From Marsupella aquatica (taxonomy: Eukaryota > Marchantiophyta): DNA of 64,000 nucleotides. Below are positions 1 to 11,205 of this stretch, piece after piece. The stretch lies in assembly GCA_973895155.1 (NCBI GenBank), contig OZ316891.1, positions 27,838,001 through 27,902,000 of the forward strand. The letters are read 5' to 3'. The translations under genes and the position numbers were made by a program. Below the pieces are notes generated by a model that was not told the DNA's origin, searched no databases, and saw only the letters and a list, made by a program, of their open reading frames with translations. Position 1 is the first letter of the stretch. Every line of letters begins with the position of its first letter.

Positions 1-35
1 CATTACAAGATCGGAGACAAGTCCAGCCTCGGGCT

Positions 36-43
36 TAGGGTTT
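36..43 (-). promoter_or_regulatory. telo-box-like motif and degenerate telomere-like repeats
   Basis: Positions 36-43 read TAGGGTTT, the reverse complement of the plant telo-box AAACCCTA. Up to about position 90 several degenerate CCCTAAA/CCCAAAC-like units follow. Telo-boxes are common in promoters of plant translation genes, and short interstitial telomere-like tracts also occur by chance. A short open frame follows from 159, so this could be a promoter, but nothing proves it. Confidence 0.3.
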
Positions 44-89
44 AAGTTCTTAGCCCTACCTAAACCCTTAGCCCAAACCCCAAACCCAA

Positions 90-2309
90 TTTTCAAATCA
101 TCTTTAAATAAAAATTCTTCCGCTCTAGATTGCTTGGGGGACTCAACTGGAAGCGAAGATGACAAGTGAGGGTGCTCGAGTGATGGGCAATGCACTGACC
201 TGCGAGAAGCAGCCGGCGTTGGGGGCTCGAAACGAGACAGAGAGCGGAGACATCGCCACGATATGGACCTTTGCGGACAGCGGGCAGCTGCATACCTCCT
301 CCCGTCAGCACTTCATCACTCTCAGTGCGCAAATTGAGAGACATGGTTTCGGTTAAGGCAGTAACGGAATTAATTCGTCACCATTACCACACACTGGGAC
401 GACCGTTTCGTGAGAGGATTGGAGCTATGGAGCCGCCAAGGAGTGGGGAATCACGTTATAAGTTGTATTCGATTCGATTCGATTGGATAAACTCGGTTAA
501 ATGCGTCTCGCATAAATTTGCCCAATTCTGGAGTCTCTTTGCCGCAACTTCAAACCTTCAGTTGACTACATTTGCTTTCGGGTACTGTCGTCCCCCTCTC
601 TAAGCGCACACTCTCGGGAATGAGCTCTGGGTGTTATGTGGTTTGCAGTACATCATAAGTGCATTTTACTTTGCACTTTTTGACGTCTCCTTAGTGTCCT
701 AACACCGGCTAGATTACCCTTTCCTTGAACATAGACACATATAAGGAGGAAACAAAAAACCAGTGGAACCAGTGGAAAAAGTATATTATGCTATTTTCTG
801 TTCATCTTTGCCCTATCCCTGTTTTTTTTGTCTCCACCCTCATTTTCAAGTATGCTATCAATTAGAAGGTAGAGTCACTAGAGGAGGCTTCACTATAGAC
901 AATAGACCCTGGGAGTAGCTTATGATTGTGCTTTATTAATTAGACTCATCTATCATGCCTCTAAAACTAAATTGGGGAAGAAGCCTGGGTCTTGCACTTT
1001 ACACGTGGTGCATTGTACATGACATGTACATTTCTCTCTGACTTTGCACTTATGGAATCCTCCAGTGTCCAGACACATTGATCCTGCCTCTGCCCCGGCC
1101 ACAGTCGAGAAGCTGTCACATAGTGTTTGGGCAGGATTCTCATGCCTTCCCTTGGACAATCTTTGCCCAAACCCTGTCTCCTTTGTCATAAGTGCAGCAT
1201 TTACTTTACAACCATACAGACTTGCATGGTTTATGCTCTTACCCATAAGGGTCCAAAACCGTATAGAGGGTTTTGCACTTATACATTTGTTGCTTAGTGC
1301 AGACCTCGGTGCCATAAAAAGTGAAAGTGGCAGAGAAAAAAGTGAAGAAATTGTATGTCTTGCAATAAGCTAGGATTGTGACCGGTGTCGGAAACCAAAT
1401 TTGTCACAAAATATCTGATGCTTGCATGCGAAGAGCTCAAATTTCCCAGAGTTAAGGAGAACCATTAAATCTGGTAGTTAACCCTCTTTATTAGATTAGG
1501 ATTTTGGAACTTTTGGAGAAAATATTCCGTCTTTCCTTTGTATTGGGTGGCCATAGCATTTTCCAAGTAGGATTTAGGCAAAAATTGGGCTAGACAATCA
1601 TGGCTCTCACCTCCTTGATTCCCTCATGTTCTTGTATGTAACAAACATGATTCCTCTACCCATGGATCTGAAATCTAAAATACAGTCATAAGATGTCACC
1701 ATGGTTTTTTTTTTGGCTTTTTGGGAGGGAGGCGAGGAGGGAATATACCTACTTCTGCAATCATGCTTACTTTTGTCAGATTATTACCACTTTGGGGGGG
1801 AAATGCAACTGACAAGTGGGACCTGTGGATTCCCAAAATTTGTTCATCAGTAGATGTATGCTGTTGACCCATTTTGGCCCCACATCTAATCTTGGAGTCA
1901 TGGGCCATTCTTGGGGTGGTCAGTTGGTGTAGTAGCTCCTGTTTTTCCTTCGTTTGCTTTCAGTCCCTTGGGTTGTTTTTCTCCCTCTACCTCATTGATT
2001 TTAGTTTGCCACAACTACCTTTGAATGTGATTTGCACATCAATTCACCTCTTCTAGAACTGGAACCTAGAGTGGATTCACATGTTTGACATTACTATTCA
2101 GAAAGTTTGCACAGTACGTACTCACAAAACCTTACATAGACATGATATGGAAGTGTGAGGGGATATAGACACAATAACCATGGTACTCAAGGGAAGCCAG
2201 GTTCTTGACCACAATTGCACCGGTCATATATAAAGATCTGTGGGTTATTTTGTAGCTCTAATTATAAAGTGCACAGAGTTCACCTTGATTAGGAATGGGC
2301 ATGGGTGTG
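90..2309. other. gene-free stretch left of the copia element
   Basis: No recognisable protein is encoded here. A 65-codon ORF (159-356, plus) lies shortly downstream of the telo-box motif and ends near a possible donor at about 350. It matches no family I recognise and may be the first exon of an unknown gene or chance. The rest is AT-rich, and no tRNA, rRNA or transposon terminus was seen. Confidence 0.4.
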
Positions 2310-2314
2310 GAGGA

Positions 2315-2771
2315 TGTTGAGCATAGACGACGATCGCAACGGCAAGCCCATGAACCATCCAACGCACAATAGTCGACACAAGAGATACGTGGTTCACCTC
2401 CTTGAGGCTACGTCCACGGGAACACACAAGAGAGCTTTACTGAACTCTAAGCCCGTCGGCTATACCGAGTCTCCACAGTGTAAGCTCTCCCTATCTCTCA
2501 AGTGGCTCCATAACAATGAGCCTTGGTTCTACCTCTCCAAGCACACATGCCTCTTATGATATAGTGTGCAACTTAGTTGTACCTAACCACATAGTTGTAC
2601 CTAATCACGTAGTTGTACCTAACCACATAGTTGTACCTAATCACGTAGTTGTACCTAACCACATAGTTGTACCTAATCACGTAGTTGTACCTAACCACGT
2701 AGTTGTACCAACCCACGTTGTTGTACCAACCACGTCATACCTAACCTAGACGTAAGAGTAAATACCCAACA
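2315..2771 (-). repeat. 3' LTR of copia copy 1
   Basis: Direct repeat of 7972-8428, 457 bp, with the same 18-bp minisatellite at about 2573-2745. The related LTRs elsewhere in this window (23272, 25252, 44756) are only 343-347 bp. They lack the minisatellite, which accounts for the extra ~110 bp here. Confidence 0.96.
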
Positions 2772-2782
2772 ATCTTCCCCTT
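2772..2782 (-). promoter_or_regulatory. polypurine tract
   Basis: The minus strand reads AAGGGGAAGAT immediately before the 3' LTR, the expected place and composition for the primer of plus-strand DNA synthesis. Confidence 0.85.
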
Positions 2783-2962
2783 GACTCTGGTCTAGGGGAG
2801 AGTAATACTGCCAATGTATATGATCCCTCAGCGGGAAGTTCTGGACAGAAACCAAACCGGTTTCCCTCTCTAACTAGAGCAAACCAGAACTAAGCCGTAG
2901 CCTAATACATAGGAATGAGGAAGAGCATATATCAGTAATTACAATGAATGTTTAAGAAAACT

Positions 2963-5900
2963 CTACTTGTGATGCAATTGCAAAACCTGCAATATGTCAC
3001 GGTGTCTAGAAAAACTCTCCAAAGGAATCACTTTGGTAAATGCGTCAGCCGGGTTGAGTTTACCATCAATCTTGACTAGCTCAAACAAATTATCAGACAC
3101 AGCCTGCCTGATAAAATGGTACCTGACGTCAATGTGCTTCACTCTGCTGTCCATCACCTGGTTCACAGCAAGGTGGAGCGCACTTTGACTATCACAATGG
3201 AGCTTCACATTCCCCTGTGGCAATCCCATTTCAGTGATAAGTCTATCCAACCAAATCGCTTCCTTTGCTGCTTCCGCAGTTGCAACATACTCCGCTTCTG
3301 TAGTAGACTGAGCAATACACTTCTGCAAAGTAGACCTTCAACTTATGCATCCACCGCCAAGTGTGAACACGTATCCTGTTGTTGATCTCCTTCGGTCCAA
3401 ATCTTGTCCATAGTCAGAATCTACATAGCCAATCAATGATCTAGCATTCTTTGCATTCGCATCAAATAAAAGACCATGATCCACGGTACCCTTCAAGTAC
3501 CTGATAATCCACTTCACTGCTTCCCAGTGTACCTTCCCTGGATTCGACATGTACCTGCTCACCTTGCCCATAGCCATGGCAAGATCAGGTCTAGTGCAAG
3601 TCATCAAATACATGAGACTCCCCACTGCCTTGTCATATGGAACCTTTGACATCAACCCCTTCTCTGTGTCATCCGTAGGACAGAACGCTGATGATAACTT
3701 GAAGTGTGGAGCCAACGGGGTACTTACTGGCTTGCTATTCTCCATGTTGAACCTTGCAATTACCTTCCTCGCATAACTGCTCTGCGTCAACCATAGCTTG
3801 CCAGCCTCCAAGTCCCTAGTGATCTCCATACCCAAAATCCTCTTAGCTGGCCCTAAGTCCTTCATCTTAAACTCTGCACTAAGCAGTGCCTTGAGCTTAA
3901 CAATCTCAGACCTATCCTTGGCTGTAATTAGCATGTCATCCACATAAAGTACTAAAACAATGAACCCAAAGACAAAATTCTTCACCGGTTTCAAATACAC
4001 ACAAGGGTCAAATACACTTCTGTGAAAACCTTGTGACCGAATCCAATCGTCAAACCGCTTGTTCCACTGTCTTGGTGACTGCTTCAACCCATACAAGGAT
4101 TTCAGCAATCTGCAAACCAATTCCTCCTGTCCTATCTTCACAAAACCTAGCGGTTGTCTCATGAAGATCACCTCTTCCAATGTGCCATAGAGGAAAGCTG
4201 TGACAACATCCATCTGATCTAGGAGCAGACCAAACATTACAACAAGTACACACAATAGTCGTATTGTAGAGTACTTAGCAACTGGTGAGAAGACCTCATT
4301 GTAATCCACACCTTTCTCTTGTGTGAATCCCTTTGCTACCAATCTAGCCTTGTAGACCTTCGATCCACCTCCTATGGAATTATCCTTCAGCTTGTAAATC
4401 CACTTGCTGTCCACCACTTGCTGACCCTTAGGCAGCTTAACAAGCTCCCAAGTTTTGTTGTCCTTTAGTGACTGCATCTCCGTTTGCATTGCTGCAGTCC
4501 ACTTCTGCTTCTCTTTTGAAGCACTTGCCTCATGAAATGAAGAAGGTTCTCCTTCTTCCAAAATTAACGCATCACCCTCATCATCAGCTGTAAAATCATC
4601 CTCTTGCAGTTGAGATGAATCAACCCACTGTCCATACCTTGATGGAGCGCGTACAGTGCGACCAGATGTTCTTCTAGCCGATGACTCCGGTTGATCTGCG
4701 TGTGCTGGTACAATTTGAAGCTCAACAGCATCCACTTGTTGCTCACCAGCATCAACAAACTCCTCTGGTTCCTCTGGCACAGGAACCAGCTCCATAATTG
4801 GAGCAACTCCTCTCCGGTCATGCACCTCATAACCAATCTCCCCCTCAACGAGATCCGGGATAGGAGATTTTCCTTTGTAAGTACGGGAGACCTGAGTATT
4901 CTCCCCCTCCTTCAATAATCTGGATTCATTGAAGGAAACATCCCTACTGACAACGAGCTTACAGGCAATAGGATCCCATAGCCTATAGGCTTTCACACCA
5001 CTCTGGTACCCAAGAAAAACACATTTCCTGGAGGTAGGATCCAACTTGGTCCTATTCTGCTTTGGTGTGAGAGCATATGCATCACTTCCAAAAATTACCA
5101 AGCCATGATAGTCTGCTTGCCGCTTATAGCGCATCTCAAACGGCGTTTTGAAATTGATAGCACTAGAAGGAGAAAGATTTACCAAATAAGCTGCGGTATT
5201 GACAGCTTCTGCCCAAAATTCTTGTGGTAAACCTGATTGGCTCAACATACTCCGTGACCGCTCCAACAGTGTCCGATTGAGCCTCTCAGCGACACCATTC
5301 TGCTGCGGAGTATAAACTATGGTGAGATGGCGAGTTATCCCCTGTTCTGAACATATATTACTCTTCAAATTCCATTGAAGTGTACTCCCCGCCGTTGTCT
5401 GACCTCAGACTCTTCACCCTTGTATCCAAACACTTGATCGTGTTTCCAGTCTGATTCTCCACCTGGGCCTTCCACTTCTTAAAAATGGACAAGACATCAG
5501 ACTTATGCGTCATGAAATAAATCCACACAAATCTTGAGTAATCATCAATAAATGATACATAGTACAACTTTCCAGAGTGTGAGGGAGTCGGGGATGGACC
5601 CCACACGTCACTATGTATGTACTCAAGAACCGCTTTGGAACGATGAGTTCCAACACCAAAAGCACGACGATGCTGCTTTCCAAGAATGCAATGCTCACAA
5701 AACTCTAATTTACAAGATTGCAAATCAGAAATGAGTCCATTCTTCCGTAAGATAGCCAAACCCTTCTCACTCATGTGGCCTAGCCGTGAATGCCACAGTT
5801 GAGTCATCTCCTCGTGAGACTTGGTTACATTGGCCTCTCCACATACAGTATTGCCCTGTAACACATACAAATTCTTTTGTCTACTCCCCTTCAAAATCAC

Positions 5901-6236
5901 TGTCTCTCCCGACCTGACTTGAAGTTCACCATCAATAACGCTCCATTGATGACCATTTGAATCCAACACACCGAGTGAAATCAGATTCTTACGCATGCCA
6001 GGTACATACCTGACTCCGGACACTGTGCGCACAGCGCCATCAAACATTTGAATCTTCACAGACCCAATTCCCTCAATTTGACAGGAGTGATCATTTCCCA
6101 TCAGAACTGAACCGTTTGAAATAGAGTAAGAACTGAAAAACTCACGAATGTAACAAATATGAAAAGAGCAAGCACAATCAAGAATCCACACATCATCTGC
6201 TCTCCTAGATGACGTGCACAGGGCATACCCCCGGCT
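2963..6236 (-). pseudogene. pol: copia Pol (protease, integrase, reverse transcriptase, RNase H), broken
   Basis: In order: a protease-like LDCACSFH motif just after the gag stop; an integrase zinc region (LWHSRLGH then CEHC); integrase core residues in HSDVWGP, FIDDYSRF and LRSDNGGEY; a reverse transcriptase domain with active-site YVDD (in VLYVDDMLITA); and an RNase H domain with VDSDY and TEAEYVA motifs, ending at 2963. There are two breaks. A one-base insertion near 5358-5368 shifts the frame inside the integrase core. A TGG-to-TGA change at 3338 (after GGGCIS) stops the frame inside RNase H, and the same frame resumes three codons later. Together with the UGA at the end of gag, this copy cannot make a normal Pol without errors being bypassed. 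Confidence 0.92.
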
Positions 6237-7271
6237 TCATAAAACATACTCATCATTGAGTAAATCAGCTTCTCCATCAGCCCTAGCCACATTTGCCGAT
6301 GAAGTTTCCGCTGCCTTTCCCTTACAGTCTCGCTTGAAGTGTCCAACTTGGTTGCACTTCCAACATGTCACCTGCCTCCTCTGAGGGGATTTACCCTTGG
6401 ACTTAGATCTGGATTTAGATCTAAACTGGGTTCTACGGTCCCCAGTTGGTCGCTGCATACTCCTCCCACGGTTAACATTGAGGGCAGCACCAGATGATGA
6501 AGGCTGTGACGTGATGTGCATCTTCTGTTGAAGATCATCACTAAGCAGAGAACTTACCACGTCATTGTATGAAATGGTATCCCTATCACGATGCAACAAC
6601 ACTCGTGATAGGGACTGGTAAGATGGAGGCAATGAACTAAGAAGCTGCAGAGCCTTCGTCTCATCATTCAAAGTCTCCCCAAGGTTTTCCAAGTCAACGA
6701 CCATGTCGTTGAAAGCATCCACATGGTCTTGCAACTTCGTACCAGATTCCTTCATCTTGAAACTCATCAGTTTGTAGGAAGTGTAGAGCCGGTTCGACAA
6801 CTCCTTGCGGTGATACTTGCTCTGCAATTCCGCAAATAAGGACATGCAATCCTTATGTGCACCCAACTGCTTGATGATGGGAGGCATGAGATAGAGTGTA
6901 ACACACCACACTCCCTGCTCCTGCATGCGGTCCCATTGTTTCTCATCAACATCGTCTTCACGAGGGCTCAGCAGTTGGCCCATCCCTAACGCATAAAGCA
7001 CTCCCTTCACCTGCTTCTCCCATAGCAAGTAGTCAGAGCGCCCATCATACTTTGTCACTTCATACTTGGGTCCCCCAAGCTTGAAAGTCCCCATCTTCTT
7101 CTTTACCGTGAGCTCCGGTAGTAGTACTGCTTCCTCCACCACACGCCGCACCGGTGATGGTATCGGTGTCACGTGCTCTTCCTCCTGCTCCTCTCTCTGC
7201 CCCTGAAACCTCCGCGGTGACCCTCGTGCTTCAAGTTCCACGTCTTCGAAAAACTCCTCCGAATCACTCAT
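6237..7271 (-). CDS. gag: copia Gag (capsid/nucleocapsid) protein, copy 1
   Basis: An intact 344-codon frame from ATG at 7271. After an acidic N-terminus comes a UBN2/retrotrans_gag-type capsid domain (around YDGRSDYLLWEKQVKGVL through LPPSYQSL). A basic, Arg/Ser-rich stretch is followed by a CCHC zinc knuckle CWKCNQVGHFKRDC (C-x2-C-x4-H-x4-C), which binds the element's RNA. The frame ends with UGA at 6237-6239. The downstream pol continues in exactly the same frame with 15 codons before the protease motif. The stop therefore separates gag from pol without a frame change. The decayed second copy has UGA at the same place (46822-46824), so readthrough control of the Gag:Pol ratio is possible. 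Confidence 0.93.
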   Translation of the reverse strand: MSDSEEFFEDVELEARGSPRRFQGQREEQEEEHVTPIPSPVRRVVEEAVLLPELTVKKKMGTFKLGGPKYEVTKYDGRSDYLLWEKQVKGVLYALGMGQLLSPREDDVDEKQWDRMQEQGVWCVTLYLMPPIIKQLGAHKDCMSLFAELQSKYHRKELSNRLYTSYKLMSFKMKESGTKLQDHVDAFNDMVVDLENLGETLNDETKALQLLSSLPPSYQSLSRVLLHRDRDTISYNDVVSSLLSDDLQQKMHITSQPSSSGAALNVNRGRSMQRPTGDRRTQFRSKSRSKSKGKSPQRRQVTCWKCNQVGHFKRDCKGKAAETSSANVARADGEADLLNDEYVL

Positions 7272-7957
7272 ATGAGAAAGTCACAAAAAATGTTGTTTTT
7301 CACAACTTCTCAAAAAACTCGAAACTCAACACCGCCGCGTAGCCCACAAAGCTAGGAGTCCAATACAGAAAACCGAAATCAAAATCAAAATTTGACGGAA
7401 AAGTTATTCAAATTTCGGTCGAGGTGGGTAAAACCTTGGGAAACTCCCCCGTTTTGACCACCTCAGGGAATAACCGAAATACCAAGTACAACCCATTGTC
7501 GGAATTACGATGTGATTGGTGCGCCGCGTTGCCAACTTCAATGGCTACGACCTTGTCAACAACGAATGTTGATCAATTGCACTTGGTGCCGTCACCAATC
7601 CAACAAGGTAATTGATTTTGCTTAGCCTTCCTCTTTGCATCAAAGAGCCAATCCCGGACTCAAAACAATCGTCTTGCCTCAATCTCTCCGTTGAGTCAAA
7701 ACACTTGACGCTTCTCCCTCCGAGTCGATTGTCAACTTTCTTCACAAAATCCAGAACGACGAAAACTTAGATCTCTCTGCACCACGAGCTCCGTTCAGCG
7801 ATTTCTTCACACCGTTAGAAAGCTCTTGCCCCGATCTATCCGTTGAGCCCATAAACTCCAAGTTCCATGTGACGGAACTCCGGGAAATCCACCGACACTC
7901 AACGCTGGAAAAACCGTAATGAAATCCCGTCATGAACACACGTCACCTCCCAAGCAT

Positions 7958-7969
7958 GCTCTGATACCA
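7958..7969 (-). promoter_or_regulatory. primer-binding site (initiator tRNA-Met)
   Basis: The minus strand reads TGGTATCAGAGC two bases inside the 5' LTR. This is the standard plant copia primer-binding site, complementary to the 3' end of initiator tRNA-Met. An identical site lies inside the LTR of copy 2 at 45101-45112. Confidence 0.95.
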
Positions 7970-7971
7970 AT

Positions 7972-8428
7972 TGTTGAGCATAGACGACGATCGCAACGGC
8001 AAGCCCATGAACCATCCAACGCACAATAGTCGACACAAGAGATACGTGGTTCACCTCCTTGAGGCTACGTCCACGGGAACACACAAGAGAGCTTTACTGA
8101 ACTCTAAGCCCGTCGGCTATACCGAGTCTCCACAGTGTAAGCTCTCTCTATCTCTCAAGTGGCTCCATAACAATGAGCCTTGGTTCTACCTCTCCAAGCA
8201 CACATGCCTCTTATGATATAGTGTGCAACTTAGTTGTACCTAACCACATAGTTGTACCTAATCACGTAGTTGTACCTAACCACATAGTTGTACCTAATCA
8301 CGTAGTTGTACCTAACCACATAGTTGTATCTAATCACGTAGTTGTACCTAACCACGTAGTTGTACCAACCCACGTTGTTGTACCAACCACGTCATACCTA
8401 ACCTAGACGTAAGAGTAAATACCCAACA
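7972..8428 (-). repeat. 5' LTR of copia copy 1
   Basis: Starts TGTTGAGCATAG and ends ACCCAACA in plus-strand reading. It matches 2315-2771 except for two substitutions (C/T in the CTCTCYCTATC stretch and C/T in one TAYCTAATC unit). The part at about 8230-8400 is an 18-bp minisatellite (core AGTTGTACCTAAYCACRT), which also produces a spurious VVPNHV-repeat ORF. Confidence 0.96.
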
Positions 8429-8433
8429 GAGGA

Positions 8434-11025
8434 TATGTGTGGGTGGTGTGTAGTGGTGGGAGTATTGGTTTCTCCTCAGCCCCTGACTGGCCAGCTGTTA
8501 GGCCCTGGTTTAACCCTCTCTCCCTCTTGGTCTGGTCCCCGTTGGATCCCTAGCTATTGCCCCCTTTGGAGTCCCCTTGTGGCTATCCCACATAAAATTG
8601 CATGCTCCAAAGCAGAATGTCTGATTTAGACATTCAATGCAAAATAAAGAATGGGCACTGGCTCCACCTTTTGTGGTGAGTACATTGTTGACCACAGGAC
8701 ACAAATGTGCATAAACAAGGTAGAGAATGTGGCTTTTATAAGGGCAGGTGTGATTTAAGTTGAATGAGAACTAAGGTTGCCACATGGACAGGACACCTAA
8801 GGAATCCACTGAAAACCTTCTGTTACTGGTCAAATGCATGTTTGCATGTCATGTAAGGAACATAAGTGTAGAATGTGCTATGTGAGTAAATTGTGACTTT
8901 TCCTTTAATTGCGTCCATCAGAGTTATGCCTGCATGACCATCCAGGCATCATATCATCCAAGCATCATGTTAAACATTTGTTTTCATATAAGCTTCCACT
9001 TCCCTCTTCCAACTAATAAACTGACATTCTGATAATTAATCTTCTCTTTGTTTCTCACGGTATGCTTACAAAAAGTCATGGGGGAAATCTCCTTGGTCCT
9101 TCAATTATATATGGTAACATTTTTTCTTGCTCACAGACTACTTGAATCCCATTGCCAAGATTGACTCATTGACTCCTTGTAGCATTGCCTGCCCATCTCA
9201 TTTATGCTCAACAATACTTCCGCTCAACACCACTACAACATATGCAATGCTCAGGCACTGGGCTAGTCTCACTACTATAACATGCTATCCCCTGCCCCAT
9301 TTCTCCATGTTGTCCGCTTACGAAAAGCAAAAAAAGGTTGGAGCAAAATCTGACCATAGGTTGATAAAACATATTTCCTTGACCGGTCAATCAAGAAAAT
9401 ATTCCTCCTACCGGCATGTCTGCACATTATCACAATCGGCATGCACACACCTTACCCTTGGAGAACATGTGTACACATCTTACCATTGTACTCATGGAGG
9501 GAAAACTACACTTGCATGTAGGGCATGTGATCGAGCTAGCAACAGTACCACAATACCTGGAGTCTAAGTGTACAGTTATAGTACATTTGCCTGGTAGTGT
9601 ACAATGCACAATTGCACCCTACATAAGTGTGTGGTGCACCACGTCTGCCTTACTTAGAAACCAAAAGAAAAAAAGAACAAAAAACTAAATATTTAAAAAA
9701 ATTTAAAAACCAAAAATGAAGAAGAAAATTTACAAAAATCATGAAGGATTACAAAAAGAAATAAAAAATTAAAGAAAGACTAAATTTTTAAAAAGACTAA
9801 ACTAAATACAAAATTAAAGAAAATTTCAAAAACATCTCTCCCTCCTATGGCATGGTAATGTTTGGACTCTACCAAGCTGTCCCTACCATGGTTGGCTAGT
9901 CTCAATCCCTACACCCTTGCCCTGAGTTGCCCTCAGAAAGAACCACATTGACCAAATGATGATATCTTTGGAATAAAAAGCATCCAAGTTGAATGATGAG
10001 ACTTTGCATTGAAAAAATGAGCACAAATACAGTCACAAACAACAAATTTTGAATTATGACAATAGTTTGTTGCATTATTTGCAATTGGTTGCTTCCCCAC
10101 AACATTTTCATGTAGCACATGACCAGGTCTGGTTGCACCAATGACTACATGGTTGCAACGACCACATGGGGTCATGACAACAATGATCACCTTCAATTCT
10201 TTTTTGGCTTGTCTTCACATTTTTGTGTCAAGCACCAGTATTGCTGCAAGCTGAGACATGGCTGCAATGATCACATGGTTATATTGACTACAATGATAAA
10301 ATTTCAAACTTTCAAAACTTTTGAAAAGCTTTGAATAAATATGATAACTCAAACACAAAAATTCATTAAACAAATACAAACAAAACAAAACAAAAACACT
10401 CCCTCTTATCACCTTTGTCACCTATTTTGCGTCCTATGCTCTAACCTTTGCTCTCCCCAACAATAAGATTTTTGAAACAATAACTGTGACCAAAATGATA
10501 AAGATTCTTTGCCTTGCTTACATTTGTTGTCCTACTATTATATCCTTGTCTCCCTTGCATTTGTTTGCCTTGCTTTGACATTGTTGCCTCACTTTGACAT
10601 CTTTGTCTCATCTTTACATCTAAATTTGCCTTAACATTTGTGTCTTGCCTTGACATCTTTGTCTCACCTCAACATCTTCTGTACAAAGGACGGGCATTGG
10701 GCTTGTAAGGGGTATAATAAACTATATTCATACCAAAATCTACCCATATATTTGCAATCAACAAGTATCTTCAAGGCCTATGGTCTAGAGTGACATGTGG
10801 GGACTGCAACTTTTGGAGCCTAATTTGAGTTGTGTGTGGCACACAAGTAATGGGGGCCAATCTATTGAAATGGTGCAAGGGGGCTTGAGTATACTCCCCT
10901 CTATTTAGGCTAAAAAAAGGGGCACTTAGGCTAGCCACAAATTCACCCAATTTCGATGACAAGTAAATAAAATAATGCACATAGAAGTATTTTGATTGAG
11001 GTTTTCGTGTGACCTAAATTTTGAG
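8434..11025. other. gene-free repeat-derived stretch
   Basis: No coding region is recognised. The stretch 8435-8560 (around GGTTTCTCCTCAGCCCCTG) resembles, in reverse orientation, part of the 13.5-13.8 kb tandem array. 9660-9835 is strongly A-rich. 10040-10690 is degenerate low-complexity DNA built from CTTTGACATCTTTGTCTCAC-like words; it resembles in reverse orientation the array at 40140-40920, so the two are probably dispersed copies of one repeat. Confidence 0.5.
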
Positions 11026-11033
11026 AAACCCTA
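11026..11033 (+). promoter_or_regulatory. telo-box in the eL24 promoter/5' UTR
   Basis: AAACCCTA lies 173 bp before the eL24 start codon and is followed by a pyrimidine-rich leader (TTCTCCTCTCTCTTCG). Both are hallmarks of plant cytosolic ribosomal-protein genes, where telo-boxes support expression in growing cells. The transcription start was not located. Confidence 0.65.
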
Positions 11034-11205
11034 GTCCGTTCGTTCGGTTTTCTCTGCTCTTCGTTTCTCCTCTCTCTTCGTTGTTGTGCCTCTTTTCTCG
11101 TTGGTCTGGACTGTGAACCTCTTCCACGTTCTTTTCGGCACCGATTGATCGATCAGCCGAGCAGCTGCTGCTGCATGCTCGGAGGAGTTACGAGGAGGTC
11201 TCGCC

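Larger units (their letters stand above)
2315..8428 (-). mobile_element. Ty1/copia LTR retrotransposon, full length (copy 1)
   Basis: The element has two 457-bp LTRs (2315-2771 and 7972-8428) beginning TG and ending CA. It is flanked by a perfect 5-bp target duplication GAGGA (2310-2314 and 8429-8433). A primer-binding site complementary to initiator tRNA-Met and a polypurine tract sit just inside the LTRs. The order gag, protease, integrase, reverse transcriptase, RNase H is that of Ty1/copia. I count two differences between the LTRs over 457 bp, so the insertion is young. The coding region nevertheless carries a frameshift and nonsense codons, so either a defective parent was mobilised in trans, or the breaks arose after insertion or in the assembly. 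Confidence 0.97.

Noticed and set aside
2516-2749. ORF of repeated VVPNHV units (also 8173-8406)
   Set aside because: Translation of the 18-bp LTR minisatellite; identical in both LTRs and without start context or domain.
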